NCBI RefSeq assembly: GCF_019175285.1
Contig: NC_056527.1
Location: 112,541,451 to 112,605,450 of the forward strand
DNA: 64,000 nt
Direction: 5' to 3'
Source: Sceloporus undulatus
Lineage: Eukaryota > Chordata > Lepidosauria > Squamata > Phrynosomatidae
The notes beneath the pieces are model-generated. The model saw only the letters and a list, made by a program, of their open reading frames with translations, searched no databases and had not been told where the DNA came from. The first letter of the stretch is position 1. Every line of letters begins with the position of its first letter. A program made the position numbers and the translations under genes. Of the stretch, positions 43,373-54,700 are shown in pieces.

Positions 43373-45747
43373 CTGTGTGCAAGAGAGAGCATGAAGTTCA
43401 GAACATAACCAAAGGATAGAGTAGGCAATAATTAGTAACTCTGGTCATCATGAACAAAAGAGAAACCCAAGTTGAGTCTCCTTCACCTAGAATTTTGAAA
43501 TCTGAAATACTCCAGAATCCAAAATTGTCCACATGGGTGGCTGAGATAGTGACAGTTTTGCCCTCTGATGGTTCAGTGTACACAAACTTTGTTTCATGCA
43601 CAAAATTATTAAAAATATTATGTATAAAATTACCTCAACGCTATGTGTATAAGGTGTATATGAAACATATAAACTGACGTCCCATCTCTAAGATATCTCA
43701 TTATGTATTTCAAATATTCCAAACTCTGAAAAAAATCAAAATCTAAAACACTTCTGGTCTCAAGCATTTTGGATAAGGGAGACTCAACCTATATTATAGA
43801 TGCAGCCAGTCAACAACACCTGTAGGGACATAAACTGCCACTTCTACCTAAAAAAAAAACAAGGTAAGGTCTGAACCCCATTTGTTAGTCCTCACTAAAC
43901 TGGACTCTGTGCATCAGTTGTTGAATGGTGAATCATCACTTATGTAAATATCAGTGATACAACAGGTCTCATCTAGTTGAGACTACCAACAGGATTCATG
44001 GTCTGTGAGTAAGACAAACATTTCTAGACCACTGACTAAAGAAATCACAAGACCTGTTAGCACAGATTCCTTTGTTGCCTTTCTCCTGTACTACAATTCC
44101 CATCATCCTCAGTCATTGTCCCCCTCCCAGTCCGATTCTTGATGCTGCACTGTGGTTTGTAACGCCTTTCATCGCTCAATTTGATTTTTCACCTGCAGGA
44201 GGAAATGACTGGCTGTACAATGAGTCTGTCTCTTGATGTTTCATTAAAAAATCCTATCCAGACCACACTTTTTTTAATTTATAATATTTGCAAGGTTCTT
44301 GTGAGGATCCTTTTGCCTCTGCTTTGAGGGGGGGGGGGGTTCTACAAATGCTACAAACACTTCTCAAGTTAAGTTAGGGCCAGAACAGACCAGCATAAAA
44401 AGCTGGCTTCCAGCTGGCTTAGGGGCATGGTGTGCAGATGGTACATGCCCCCAAGCTGCCTGGAAGCCGCTTCAAGCTGCTCAGCCATTTACATGGGGGG
44501 CACCTTCCAGGAGCTCCAGTGGCACAGCATTTATATGCCACATGCTGCCGGAGCTCCTTAAAGCCAGATTCCTGCTGCAGCAGGGTGGAAAAGCCAGCTT
44601 TTTGTCGGCACAAAAAGGAGTGGCTGTTTGCTGCTCCTTTTCCAGCCATAAAGGCAGACTGGGGCTGTGGTATGCAGTTGCCGCAGCCCCAATCCGGCTT
44701 TGTCAGGAGTGGCTTGAAGCCGCCTCTTTGGAGCAGTCTGTTTCGCCCCTTAGTTGTTCATACCTTGCAAGCAAGAAAGTGTCAACAATCTGTTCCCCTG
44801 GAGTTGATTCTTGCTATCTGCAATCTGTCTTACCGAGTTTCCTGGTGTGTCCCCAAGCACTTGACACAGCAATAGCGGGCTCCACAGGATACACATGTGT
44901 AGTTCGATGGGAAGCCACAGACTGTGCAGAAATGGCGTTGGGGCAGGTTGGAAGGGGGTGCACACGCTGTCAGATAGTTCGGTCCTTCACTCACATTCAG
45001 GTTCTGCTGAAAGTTAGAAACAGCAAGGAGATACACTCATCTATGAGCTCAAACCATACTCAATAGCACACAGTTGGTGAATGTGTGGCTCAGGGGCTCA
45101 ATGTGACCCAAATGTGTTTCTCTGTCCTCTGAAACAATCCAGGACATCCCTTCAACTCCAGACCACTCCAATGGGAAAAAAAATATTTTTTGCCCTCAAA
45201 TCCCCCCCCAAAGGTACAAACTAAATGAAAAATGGAATTGTTTTCCTCCCATTATCACCCTGACACCTCCAGAAACTCCCAACTAAACAGAAGGGCCCCC
45301 ATAACAAACAAAAAAAAAGACTAGAAAACAACTTAAAATAAAATTAGAAGCAATGTCACATCACTTCTTGTTTTGGCAGACCAGCATGGTGTAGCCTGCC
45401 TGGGCTGCGGGGTGTGTGTAAAAAATGAACCCTTGCCTCCAGTGTAGTTGCCCAATCTTGCCATACTGTGCTATTCTGAAATAAGAGTGAGAACTGGGTT
45501 GGCCTGCAGATGTGGTTGGACTGCAATTCCCAGCTCTCCTCACTGTTGGCTATGCTGGTAACGGCTGCTGGGACTTGCAACAGCTATCGTGACTTGCAGC
45601 AACTTTGACAGGAGCCATGATTCCCACTCCATACTCACAGGAAAATGAGGTGGTCATATAAAAAGTCACTCTTCTTGATGGAAACTTGTGTTTCCAAAAG
45701 CACAACCTCTGTGCTGTCAATATGATTTTGTGCAGGCAAGAACAAAC

Positions 45748-45790
<43 letters not shown>

Positions 45791-48700
45791 GCACACTTTT
45801 AAGGCTCAGGTAAAATGCTTCTTAAAAACAAATCTGTACTCTTTAGATAATGCCTCTCAATGCAGGGCATAGTGGAAAAAGGAAACTGAGCAGAGGGAAG
45901 AGCAGCATGGCCTACTTCATGAAAAGGGAAACCCAAGGAGCACCTGTTCTTCCAGCAAAGCTTGAAAGTTCTTCCGGAAACGCAGCTTGAAATGGTCCCC
46001 TCGGGTTTTCTTCTTCTTTTTACCTGGAACAATAGCATGGGGAGAAGAGGAAGGAAGGAAGGAAGGAAGGAAGGAAGGTAGATAACTGTTTTAAACTAAA
46101 CTTCCTTAATCTGATTTTAGCACACATGACAGTTGACTCATCAAATTCCAACAAGAATGGTACTCTCATACCCTCCAACTGTTTTGATTTCTCAGGGACA
46201 ACCCCAGTTAATTCTCTGCCTTCCCATTTTCTTAGCTGCTTTATAACTGTCCCAGTTTCTCTCTCCTTTTCCCACTTTCCTCCTTTGTCCTCATCTTACA
46301 TCAGTTGCTGCAAGCTGAGTTCAAAATGCAAAAGTAGTTTGCGCTCAGTTAACTCAGCAGCATGGAGAGGAGAGAAGGGCATGGGATCATTTCTCTGATT
46401 TTATATTTTATTTATATTCAAAGGGGGTCTCAGTTACATACAATAATGTTTGAGTACTGTATAAGAAAAGCAAGAAAATAAAAACACAAAAGGAGAAAAG
46501 ATAACCACATTAGTTATGTTTCTATAAAAGTTGACCAAATGTCCAAATGTAAGTCCATTTGTAAATCAATCTTTTAAACCTTGAAAGAGTTGTTAACATA
46601 TCTATTTACTGGATCACAGGTGGAAAAAACATATCTTTCCAGTAATGAAGTATCAAACTTTTAGTAGTCAAAAGGGCACGAAATACTTCTTCCTTTGGCC
46701 ATTCCAAGATTTCCAAGAAACAGGTACATCCTTCAAAAGAACATGCACACTCCTTGAATATCTAGAAACTTTGCAAATCAGTTTTACTCATATGATTATT
46801 TTATCTCAAAATGTAATTACTATGGGGCAACTCCAAAACATATGTGTTAAGGAAGCATTAGCAGTATTACATCTCCAACAATTTTCTGTTTTAGAAAGCT
46901 CTTTCTTGAATAGACACTGTGGCAACCAATATACCTGAAAGAACAATTTCTGTTATATGGGAGATCTATAGCCATACTAGTTATATATGTTAAAATTGAT
47001 GACCATTGATTAATCAAAACTAGATATTCTTGTTCTCTATTCCATTCTTGTTGTAAACCTCTAATGTCATATTTATTTGTAGATAACAGAAATTTGTATA
47101 TATATAAATTATTAGTTTGGATCCTTGCTTTAAAAGCTTTTAAAAAGTTAAACCTCAAGCCTTTCCAACATTAATTTTATTTTTAAAAAATGCTACATTT
47201 TTACTTTACATTTTCCCTTTCATATCTGCTTGGCTACTGTCCATTCCCTCCATCCTCCAAATATTGTCAGATAAGAAAATAGTCAGGGTAAGTATTTGAC
47301 CAAAAAACATATGATTATACAGTGGTCCATCACCTAAATTTCTATTTATAAACAGAAAAATCAGGAATCGGTGTTTCACTTAAGTAGTACCACTCCTTGC
47401 TACTGTATGTAACAAACCAAACCTACCAGCGGCAGATTTCCAGTCCTGAGCAAACTAACAACACTGAAGTGAACAAACCTTGGTAAAATACTTGTATTTG
47501 CACTGCATTTATCAAACCTTTTGAATGACAACTGCAAGAATCCCTCAACCAGCATTCACATACACATTCATATAAAGCCTTATCCTGAATAGTTAACCCG
47601 GCCACCCATTGAAAGGATCACCTCACGAATACCCTGCAGTCCCATCTGTTTGTTTATTCCTTGATTATTTTAATTGATTATTTAATTATTGCAATATTAA
47701 CTTGGTTAATTGATGTTTTAAGGGGAGGGCGGGTATAACTGGGATGTGGGGCAATGTTGTATTCTCTTAATTGTAAGCCGCCTCGGTTGTCTTTTGACAG
47801 AGCGGAGGGTAAAAATAAAGCTTTTATTTGTTTGTTTGTTTGTTTGTTTATTATGACAGCCCCACTAAAGGGGGGGACAACCCGCCTCACCTGTTTCAGC
47901 ATCATCGTCGAATTGAGGCAGGCGCTTCACAAGTTGGGGCATATTGGCGTGAGGGTCATCTTGGAAATTGTCATTCTCTAGCGCCTCCAACTGGCGGTTG
48001 AGGCGGCGTTGGCGGGTCGCCCGGTCCAAGATCCGCTTCTGGCCGGGGTCCTGGGACCGCACTGAAAAAGAAAAACAGATGAAGAAAGATAAATAATAAA
48101 CAAATAAATAAACAAACTTTATTCTTGTACCCTGCCTTTCTGCTGCAGCAATCAATGCAGCTTACATGACTAGAATATATTGGGGTAACACATACTCGGA
48201 TGATGCCAAGTGGTCTACAGTCGGCCATCCTGGCACACGGGAGATACTGCTTGGGCCTTTAGCAATGGGCCCATAGTGACTCCCCAGGTGGAAAAGATGT
48301 ACACATAAAAGGGATGCGCATCATGGGATATCTATGGGATGGATGTTCATCACAGTTGGCAATGGAGGCCGTTGCAGAGTGTTCTGCGAACTGCGATGGG
48401 CCTGAAAGGTTGACCTTGCCCATAAAATGGTCAGCGCTATATAAATAAAGCTTAATAATAATAATAATAATAATAAAGACTCTGGTGAATGTTTATTCAC
48501 CCTGCAGTTGAAATTTCAAAGATGTGAGCTGGAAAGACTGCATGCGCATATGCGTCTGTGTGTGCATAGGCCTTCCATTTGCCTGTTTATCAGTCATAAG
48601 TTCATATAGCATAAAATTCATATATATATATATATATATATATATGACTTTTATGCTATAGGGATTTTAGTATCTGTGTACTAAAATTCTGGATTGCACT

Positions 48701-49080
48701 TGCCATAGGGGAACCCTACTTGCTCATAGGGAATCGTTGCAGAATATTTGCCCATAGGGAATAATAAAATACCTGACCATAGGGAATCATTTATGGATTC
48801 CTTTTTGGTGTTGCAAAACCCAGCCTCTATATTCTCTATTATCAGCAATGATGCTCTATGGGCAAGTATGGTTTCCCTCCAAAAACGAAAAGCCAAAGCC
48901 ACTCATTGCAATAGAAAGGCATGCTTCCTAGCCCTGCTCCAAAAATGGAGGACATTTTGCAATTCCTGCTGGACAAAAGGAGGCTGAAGTGGAGGACCTG
49001 TCCTGGAAAGGAGGAGGAAGAAGGGGAGGAGGCTGGCCATGCCGACCCCTCCAAGTACCTGAGCATTTCTTCTCCACCAT
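43351..49080 (-). CDS. ZNHIT1: ZNHIT1, zinc finger HIT domain protein 1 (SRCAP complex subunit), complete
   Basis: Exons 49080-49059, 48061-47891, 46023-45944, 45003-44834 and 43372-43351 splice to 154 codons plus stop, the same length as human ZNHIT1 as I recall it. The protein starts MVEKKCSVRSQDPGQKR, has the conserved RQLEALENDNFQDDPHA and LPQFDDDAETGKKKKKTRGD blocks, and ends with the HIT zinc finger (FCTVCGFPSNYTCVSCGARY, then CCVKCLGTHQETRCLKWTV). All zinc ligands of the C..C/C..C/C..C/H...C pattern are present. ZNHIT1 (p18Hamlet) is the metazoan counterpart of yeast Swc6/Vps71 and works in the nuclear SRCAP remodeller that loads H2A.Z. It is head-to-head with PLOD3, sharing a GC-rich intergenic region. 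Confidence 0.97.
43468..43798. mobile_element. Tigger-like mariner MITE, family E
   Basis: AAGTTGAGTCTCCTTCACCT and GGGAGACTCAACCTATATTA at the ends. Lies in ZNHIT1 intron 4. Confidence 0.8.
44377..44749. mobile_element. PIF/Harbinger MITE with TTA target duplication
   Basis: Left GGGCCAGAACAGACCAGC and right (reversed) GGGGCGAAACAGACTGCTC are inverted ends. TTA flanks both sides (44374-44376 and 44750-44752), the Harbinger signature. GC-rich interior with further inverted blocks around GCTGGCTTCCAGCTGGCTTA. Lies in ZNHIT1 intron 4, 84 bases downstream of exon 4. Confidence 0.82.
44834..45003 (-). CDS. ZNHIT1: ZNHIT1 exon 4: HIT zinc finger
   Basis: 170 bases encoding NLNVSEGPNYLTACAPPS to LGTHQET. 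The acceptor is a tandem CAGCAG; I use the downstream AG because it gives the single Q of the mammalian protein (EEQNL). Confidence 0.94.
45748..45789. repeat. (CT)n microsatellite
   Basis: About twenty CT units in ZNHIT1 intron 3. Confidence 0.92.
45944..46023 (-). CDS. ZNHIT1: ZNHIT1 exon 3
   Basis: 80 bases after TTGTTCCAG: the lysine-rich run, then GDHFKLRFRKNFQALLEEQ, ending CAG|GTGCTC. Confidence 0.96.
46046..46078. repeat. (GGAA)n microsatellite
   Basis: About eight GGAA units, 22 bases upstream of the ZNHIT1 exon 3 acceptor on the minus strand. Confidence 0.9.
46145..46390. repeat. Unclassified repeat R1, reverse copy
   Basis: CATACCCTCCAACTGTTTTG, CTTACATCAGTTGCTGCAAG and AAAAGTAGTTTGCGCTCAGT match the reverse of 29560-30245. 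Confidence 0.6.
46395..47170 (-). mobile_element. L1 LINE 3' fragment
   Basis: On the minus strand, ENCWRCNTANASLTHMFWSC, then PIVITF, is the L1 ORF2 C-terminal CxxC...H block. Downstream it decays through a 3'UTR to about 46395. Several stops; inactive. Confidence 0.78.
47891..48061 (-). CDS. ZNHIT1: ZNHIT1 exon 2
   Basis: 171 bases after CTTTTTCAG, encoding VRSQDPGQKRILDRATRQRR to LPQFDDDAET, ending ACAG|GTGAGG. Confidence 0.97.
48415..48475 (+). mobile_element. L2-like tail with (TAA)n
   Basis: TGGTCAGCGCTATATAAATA and a TAA microsatellite, in ZNHIT1 intron 1. Confidence 0.5.
48605..48662. repeat. (TA)n inside a larger palindrome
   Basis: TATAGCATAAAATTCATATA at the left and ATATGACTTTTATGCTATAG at the right are complementary, with a TA run between. 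Confidence 0.8.
49059..49080 (-). CDS. ZNHIT1: ZNHIT1 exon 1
   Basis: Only 22 coding bases: MVEKKCS plus one base, then donor GTACTT. The context GGGAAAATGG is a good start, and the residues match the family N-terminus. Confidence 0.93.
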
Positions 49081-49400
49081 TTTCCCAATTAGGAAGAGAG
49101 AGGCACAGCTGTTCTTCCCAGGCAGCCTTCGCCCATTGGGTGCCGGAAGTGTGTGTTGCGCGTGCAGACCCCGCTTTGCCCCTATCTCTTGGGAGTGTGA
49201 GGCTACTCGCCACCCGCCGCCATTTTACGCAAGCGAAAGCACTTCCGCCTTGAAGACGTCATGAAGACGTCAGAGCGGAGGATGAGAGATTGCTCTCCCG
49301 GGTCCTAAACACCGCCGGTTAAGAACACCCCTTCATCTGCTTCTAGGGCGAAAAGACAGAATTAAAGGATTGGTTTCCCCCCCAACTGGGTCCTTTAAGA
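49081..49400. promoter_or_regulatory. ZNHIT1: ZNHIT1 promoter region, CpG-rich
   Basis: Upstream of the ZNHIT1 ATG. On the minus strand it holds a YY1-type AAAATGGCGGC (49216-49226), a CGGAAGTG ETS site (49240-49247) and two TGACGTC half-CREs (49255-49261, 49266-49272). CCGGAAGTG lies on the plus strand (49143-49151). No TATA box: a typical housekeeping promoter. The YY1/ETS cluster places the start near 49150-49250. Confidence 0.65.
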
Positions 49401-49492
49401 GATTTTGGACTTCAGCTCCCAGGACCCCAGGCTATTGAGCAACGTGGCTGAGGCTTCTGGGAGTTGAAGTCCAGAATCTCTTATTAAAGGGC
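49396..49492. mobile_element. Short palindromic hAT-like MITE in the divergent intergenic region
   Basis: GGGTCCTTTAAGAGATTTTG and CTCTTATTAAAGGGCCCA mirror each other, with GGACTTCAGCTCCCAGG against TCTGGGAGTTGAAGTCC inside. Confidence 0.65.
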
Positions 49493-49989
49493 CCAGTTTT
49501 CACAAGTCTCCTGAGCTGAGAGCCTTTGCAACCCTGCAGTGTGTCTTCAACTTCCTCGGATTCATTTGGTGGAGCAGAAAGCCAGGGACAGCCCTCTGCC
49601 CTCAGTGTCTGAGAAAATGTCAATTTGAATTCAACACCCCCTTTTTTTATTTTCAAATCATACATTTGAAACATGAATTTTACATTTAATTTTCGTCCTT
49701 CCTATTGCAATAGAAATACTGCGCAGAGGTTGCAGATTAATAATAATAATAATAATGATTTATTTATAGATCATAGCGGTGTACAGTAAAAGTTGCAATA
49801 CAAAATTAGCCCCTACCCACTCCCTCACTCCCTCCAGGCTGGATGATGACAGTTGCTGTAATAATTGTGTTTATTTAATAATAATAATAATAACAATAAC
49901 AATGCAGCCTGTGCAAACTGCGTTCTTGCTGCAGTGCAGATTCAACCTCAAAAGAAACCATCCAGCTCTTCTACAACTTTCCCGAACTT

Positions 49990-50374
49990 TCCAGACTCCT
50001 GATTGGCCCGCAGAGGGAAGAAGCCCTTTCTGATTGGACGAGGGCGAGAGAGCCCTTTCCCACGGCCTTCCATTGAGAAAAAGGCAAAGAGAAGAACAAA
50101 AGGCAGCGGACTGTCATTCTTGCAACATTTGTAGCTGTTTCTCTCCTTTCTTCCGCAGCGCTGGATGTTCGGCTGAAGAGGGAGGAAAGCTGGATGGATG
50201 CAGGGCTCTGTCTCGTCTTCCCAAAGGCAGCAGCAGAGGGACTGGCTCTCTGCTCTCCTCCCCCAAATTCCAAGGGAGGAGCTTGAGGGCCCTCCAGCCC
50301 CGAGGAAGGATCGCGAGAGCTTAAAAGGAGTAGGACCCTCCTTGCCTTGCCTTTCCCTCCGCAGCCAAACCATC
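49990..50374 (+). promoter_or_regulatory. PLOD3: PLOD3 promoter region
   Basis: Two forward GATTGG boxes (50001-50006, 50032-50037) in GC-rich sequence, and a weak CTTAAAAGG TATA-like box at 50320-50328, about 50 bases before the ATG. Both upstream boxes read as inverted CCAAT. Confidence 0.5.
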
Positions 50375-50477
50375 ATGGATCGCAGGAGGGCTGTCTCCGC
50401 TTTCATGGCCATCCTCGCTCTCTGGATGATGGGAGATGCAGTGGCTGCAGAAAAGGAGCCCGGCTCTGTGGATCCAG
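50375..50477 (+). CDS. PLOD3: PLOD3 exon 1: signal peptide
   Basis: 34 codons plus one base; ends GATCCAG|GTACGG. Confidence 0.9.
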
Positions 50478-51735
50478 GTACGGTCGCGCCTCAAGGGAAA
50501 GAAGGATGCATCCACACTGGAGGGATAATCCGGTTTGGCACCGCTTTAGCTCTTTTTCTGGCTCAAGGCTATGGAATTCTGGGAGATGGAGTTTGTTCTG
50601 GGGATTCGGACCCTGGGCTCCAGAATTGGTAGCTCAAGGCTCAAACCACTGCGCCATTCTGACTCTGACAGATAGAGACATTATGTTATATAGTATATAT
50701 TATATTATATGGTACATTATATGTATTATATTGTATATTATATTATATATTACATATTATACTATATGATGTATTATTTATGTCATATTATATATAATAT
50801 ATGATATATTATATATATTATATTGTATATTATACTGTATTATATATATTATATATTTTATATTATATATATACACATGTAGATACAGTAGTATATATGT
50901 ATATTATATGTATTATATATTTTATGTTATATATTATATATTATATACATATATATATATATGTTATATATGTACATTATATATATTTTATATTACATAT
51001 ATTATATATGACATATCTATTTTCATATATATATATACACACACACACATACAGTATATACAGTGTTATGTTGTTGTGTGCCTTCACGTTGTTTCCAGTT
51101 TATGGAAACACTAAGGCAAACCTATTATAGGGTTTCCTTGGTAAGTTTCTTCAGAGGGTTTTGCCATGGCTGTCCTCTGAGGCTGAGAGAGTGTGACTTG
51201 CCCAAGGGCACCCAATGGGTTTCCATGGATTCAATCCCTGGTTTCCAGAGTCATAGTCTAATGCTCAAACCCTGAGACAACACTGGTTCTCTCTACTAGG
51301 ATAGCATCCCTCAAAAAACCCACAATTACAGGGTTGTGGGGGTCAGGAATGGCAAGAATTGGGGTGTATCCACACAGTAGAATTAATGAAGTTTGACATC
51401 GCTTTAGCTGCCATGCCTCCATCCTACAGCATCCTGGGATGTGTAGTTTGGTGGGGCACCATCCCTCTTTAGTAGAGAAGACTCAAGCTACAGATAAGGT
51501 AAAGTAGTATCAAACTGCATTATTTCTACAGTGTAGATTCACCCTGAGAGGGTCCTTCTTATGGTGTTTGCCCTGTAAAATGACACATCCCAGGATTCCA
51601 TAGGATGAAGCTGCAACACTTACAGTGGTGTCAAACTGCATTATTTCTATAGTATGGATGCATTCTGGAACTGCCTCCTGAGAGATGTTAGACTGACCCC
51701 TGCCTTGCTATCCTTATGCAAGCAGGTTAAGACAA

Positions 51736-51787
<52 letters not shown>

Positions 51788-54700
51788 NNNNNNNNNNTCA
51801 TCAGGCCTTTGAAACCTGCTTAAGAGAACTGGGCCCTGCACAGTTATGCTGCATTGTCTATTTGGATTTTATTGCTTATTTTTCATAGTTGTGTGTGTCT
51901 GTGTTTTAGCTGGTTTAAATTTTATGGATAGCTTAATTATATTTTTAACTTTTGTATTTGGTATATTGTTTTGCTGTGTCTCTTTTAACATCTGTAAGCT
52001 GCCATGAGTCCCAAACTGGAGAAAAGTGACATATCGAGGATGAGGATTGCTGCACAAATGTTGCATTGCATTGGTATTAGGAGTTGTTGTTGTTGTTGTT
52101 GTTGTGTGCCTTCAAATCGTTTCTGACTTATGTCATACCTAAGGTGAATCTCTCATAGATTCTCTTGGCAGGATTTGTTCAGAGGGGTTTTGCCTAGAGT
52201 TGGAAGAGACCCCAAAGTCCATCCAGTCGAACCCCCTGCCATGCAGGAATACACAATTAAAGCACTCCCGACAGTTGGCCATCCAGCCACTATTCAAAAC
52301 CTTCCAAAGAAGGAGACTCCATCACACTCCAAAGGAGTGTGTTCCACTGTCAAACAGCTCTTACTATCACCAAATTCTTCCTAATGTTTAGGTGGAATCT
52401 CTTTTCCTGTAGTTTGAATCCATAGATCCGCGTCGTAGTCTCTGGAGCAGCAGAAAACAAGCTTGCTCCATCCTCAGTATGACATCCCTTCAATAATTCA
52501 ACATGGCTATCATGTCACCTCTTCACCTTCTCTTCTCCAAGCAAAGAGAGAGGCTGAGAAAGTGTGACTTGTTTGTTATGGCACCAGAGCTCTCTGACAA
52601 GAGAAGCCTAAACGTCTCACCAAACTACAATTTCCCAGAATTCCACAGCACTGAGCCATGGCAGTTAAAGTGGTGTCAATGTGGATTATTTCTGCAGTGC
52701 AGATGCAGCCGTAGTCCAGTGCTAAAACCACCATTGATCAAGGCAGGTTGGCTTAGCACTTTAAGGCTCTCCGGTATATAAAAATAAAGCAAGGGTATCC
52801 ATCGTAGCCAGAGGAGGAAGGAAAAAATCCCAACCCCTTGTTGTTGTACTATTAGTTAGGCTGACCCAAAAAGCACAAAATGTGCTTTGTTCCTCCATGA
52901 ACGTTCCCAGGAGGTGAATCTCTCCCTCTCCTCATGGCTGTAATTGACTTTGCAGAAGTTGCTGGATAATATTTCAGGGGGTTGTTGCTTCCAGCTTTGT
53001 GAAATGTTAGCCTGCTGCAAGAGGAAGTTATTTTGTCTCTGGAGACAGCTGTCTGGTTCTGGAAAGAAGTTTATAGCCCTCTGAATGAAGCATTGAGTGA
53101 TAGGGATGCTGTTTGGGGGGTCATCTTGGGTCGCTTTGGGATCTGTAGTATTGGATCCTATTAATGGGATTGAAAGTGGGCATTGGATGAATATTGCTTG
53201 TAGCAGACACCCATTTTTCTGAACTTTTTTATTCAGGATGTCCCCAGGGATTTCCAGAGTGAAAACTGGAATGGCGCCTGTTCTTTTAATGATTGTGCAG
53301 AAAGAGGGGTTTCAAGCAGGATTTGCTTGTTATCCGGAGCCCGTTCACACTAGACAATTATAGCACTAAGATTCCAATTATAGCACTATGGCTCCATCCT
53401 TTGAAATCCTGAGATTTGGACTTTAGAGAAGGGTATTTAGAATCCACAGCCAAAGCACTCCAGTGCCTCACCAAGCTACAAACCCCAGGATTTTTCGGTT
53501 TAACAATGTTTGGGGATGGGATAACCAGCACCGGATCCTCTCTTTTCACTCTGGCAACCCTGCCCCATACTTTCTTTTTCTTGGCTAGGATATGGCTGCA
53601 TAAAGAGGTATTTTCATGCACCATCAAGGCAGAGTGTAGCCTGTGGAAGGAATTTAGTGCAAAATTGGCCGCTGTCTGTGAAGTTGAAGGCTTTCATGGC
53701 CGGTATCCATAATTTTCCTGAAGATGCCAGCCACAGATGTTGGCGAAATGTCAGGAATAAACTTTTCTAGAACATGGCCACATAGTCTGAAAAACCCACA
53801 CAAAGCTATGGCCACTGTCTCTCAGGCAATATTCACATCTGCTTTAAAGCAAGAGCTCACATTGCATTGCAATTCCCATTTGGTTTTCAGCATTTCCCTA
53901 GACTCCAAGGAGTCCCACAACCCACAAGGTGTGCCATTTTGTCTTGAATGAGTGAATTCACATTGCACAATTATATACCATTTATTTATATATGATTATA
54001 TACCAATAGACAGTTAAGGCTCCACTCCTATCAGATGGTTAAGGCTCCTATCTATTGAATCCTGGGATTTGTAGTTAAGTGAGGTCCAGCGGGCCCTTGG
54101 TATCCGCTGAGGTTTGGTTCCAGGACCTCTCATGGATACCAAAATCTGTGGATGCTCAAATCCCATTAAATACAAGGGCCTAGCAAAATGGTCTCTCTTA
54201 AATAAATGACAAAATCAAGGTTTGCTTTTTGGAATTTGTTATATATTTTTTAATATTTTCATGTTGTGAATGGTTGAATCCATGGATAAGGAATCCAAGG
54301 ATATGATGGGCTGGTTGTACTTCCCATGCGCTAATGTGCTCCTCTGAACTACAGCACTAGAACTCCCTAGCAGAGAATTCTAAGTACCCCCTACGAAATT
54401 ATAAATCCCGGCATTTCATAGGATGGAGCCACGACATTTAAAGTGGCACCAAAGTGCTACAATTGTGTAGTGTGGATACTTACTACAAGTAAGAAAGAGG
54501 CAAAGTTTTCCCCCTTTCTTTCAAACCACATTAGTTTGTTCCAGTATAAAAAAAGAAGAGGGGGAGAGGAGGGTTGTGGTATCTTGAAGAGTAGTCTATT
54601 TCAGTGTGAATTTTTGTGGATTTAAACCCATTTTCTCAGATGTGTGGGTGAAGTCCATTGGCCTTGGGTTACCATAGTTGTTACTCTTTTCCACTGTGAA

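Noticed and set aside
44542-45066. 174-codon plus-strand frame
   Set aside because: It runs through the Harbinger MITE and the antisense of ZNHIT1 exon 4.
48842-49213. 123-codon minus-strand frame at ZNHIT1 exon 1
   Set aside because: Different frame from the real MVEKKCS start, lacks an ATG at its start and reads into intron 1.
49948-50412. 154-codon minus-strand frame over the PLOD3 promoter
   Set aside because: GC-rich antisense of promoter and exon 1; no domain.
50801-51130. 109-codon frame rich in Y and I
   Set aside because: Translation of the AT-only satellite.
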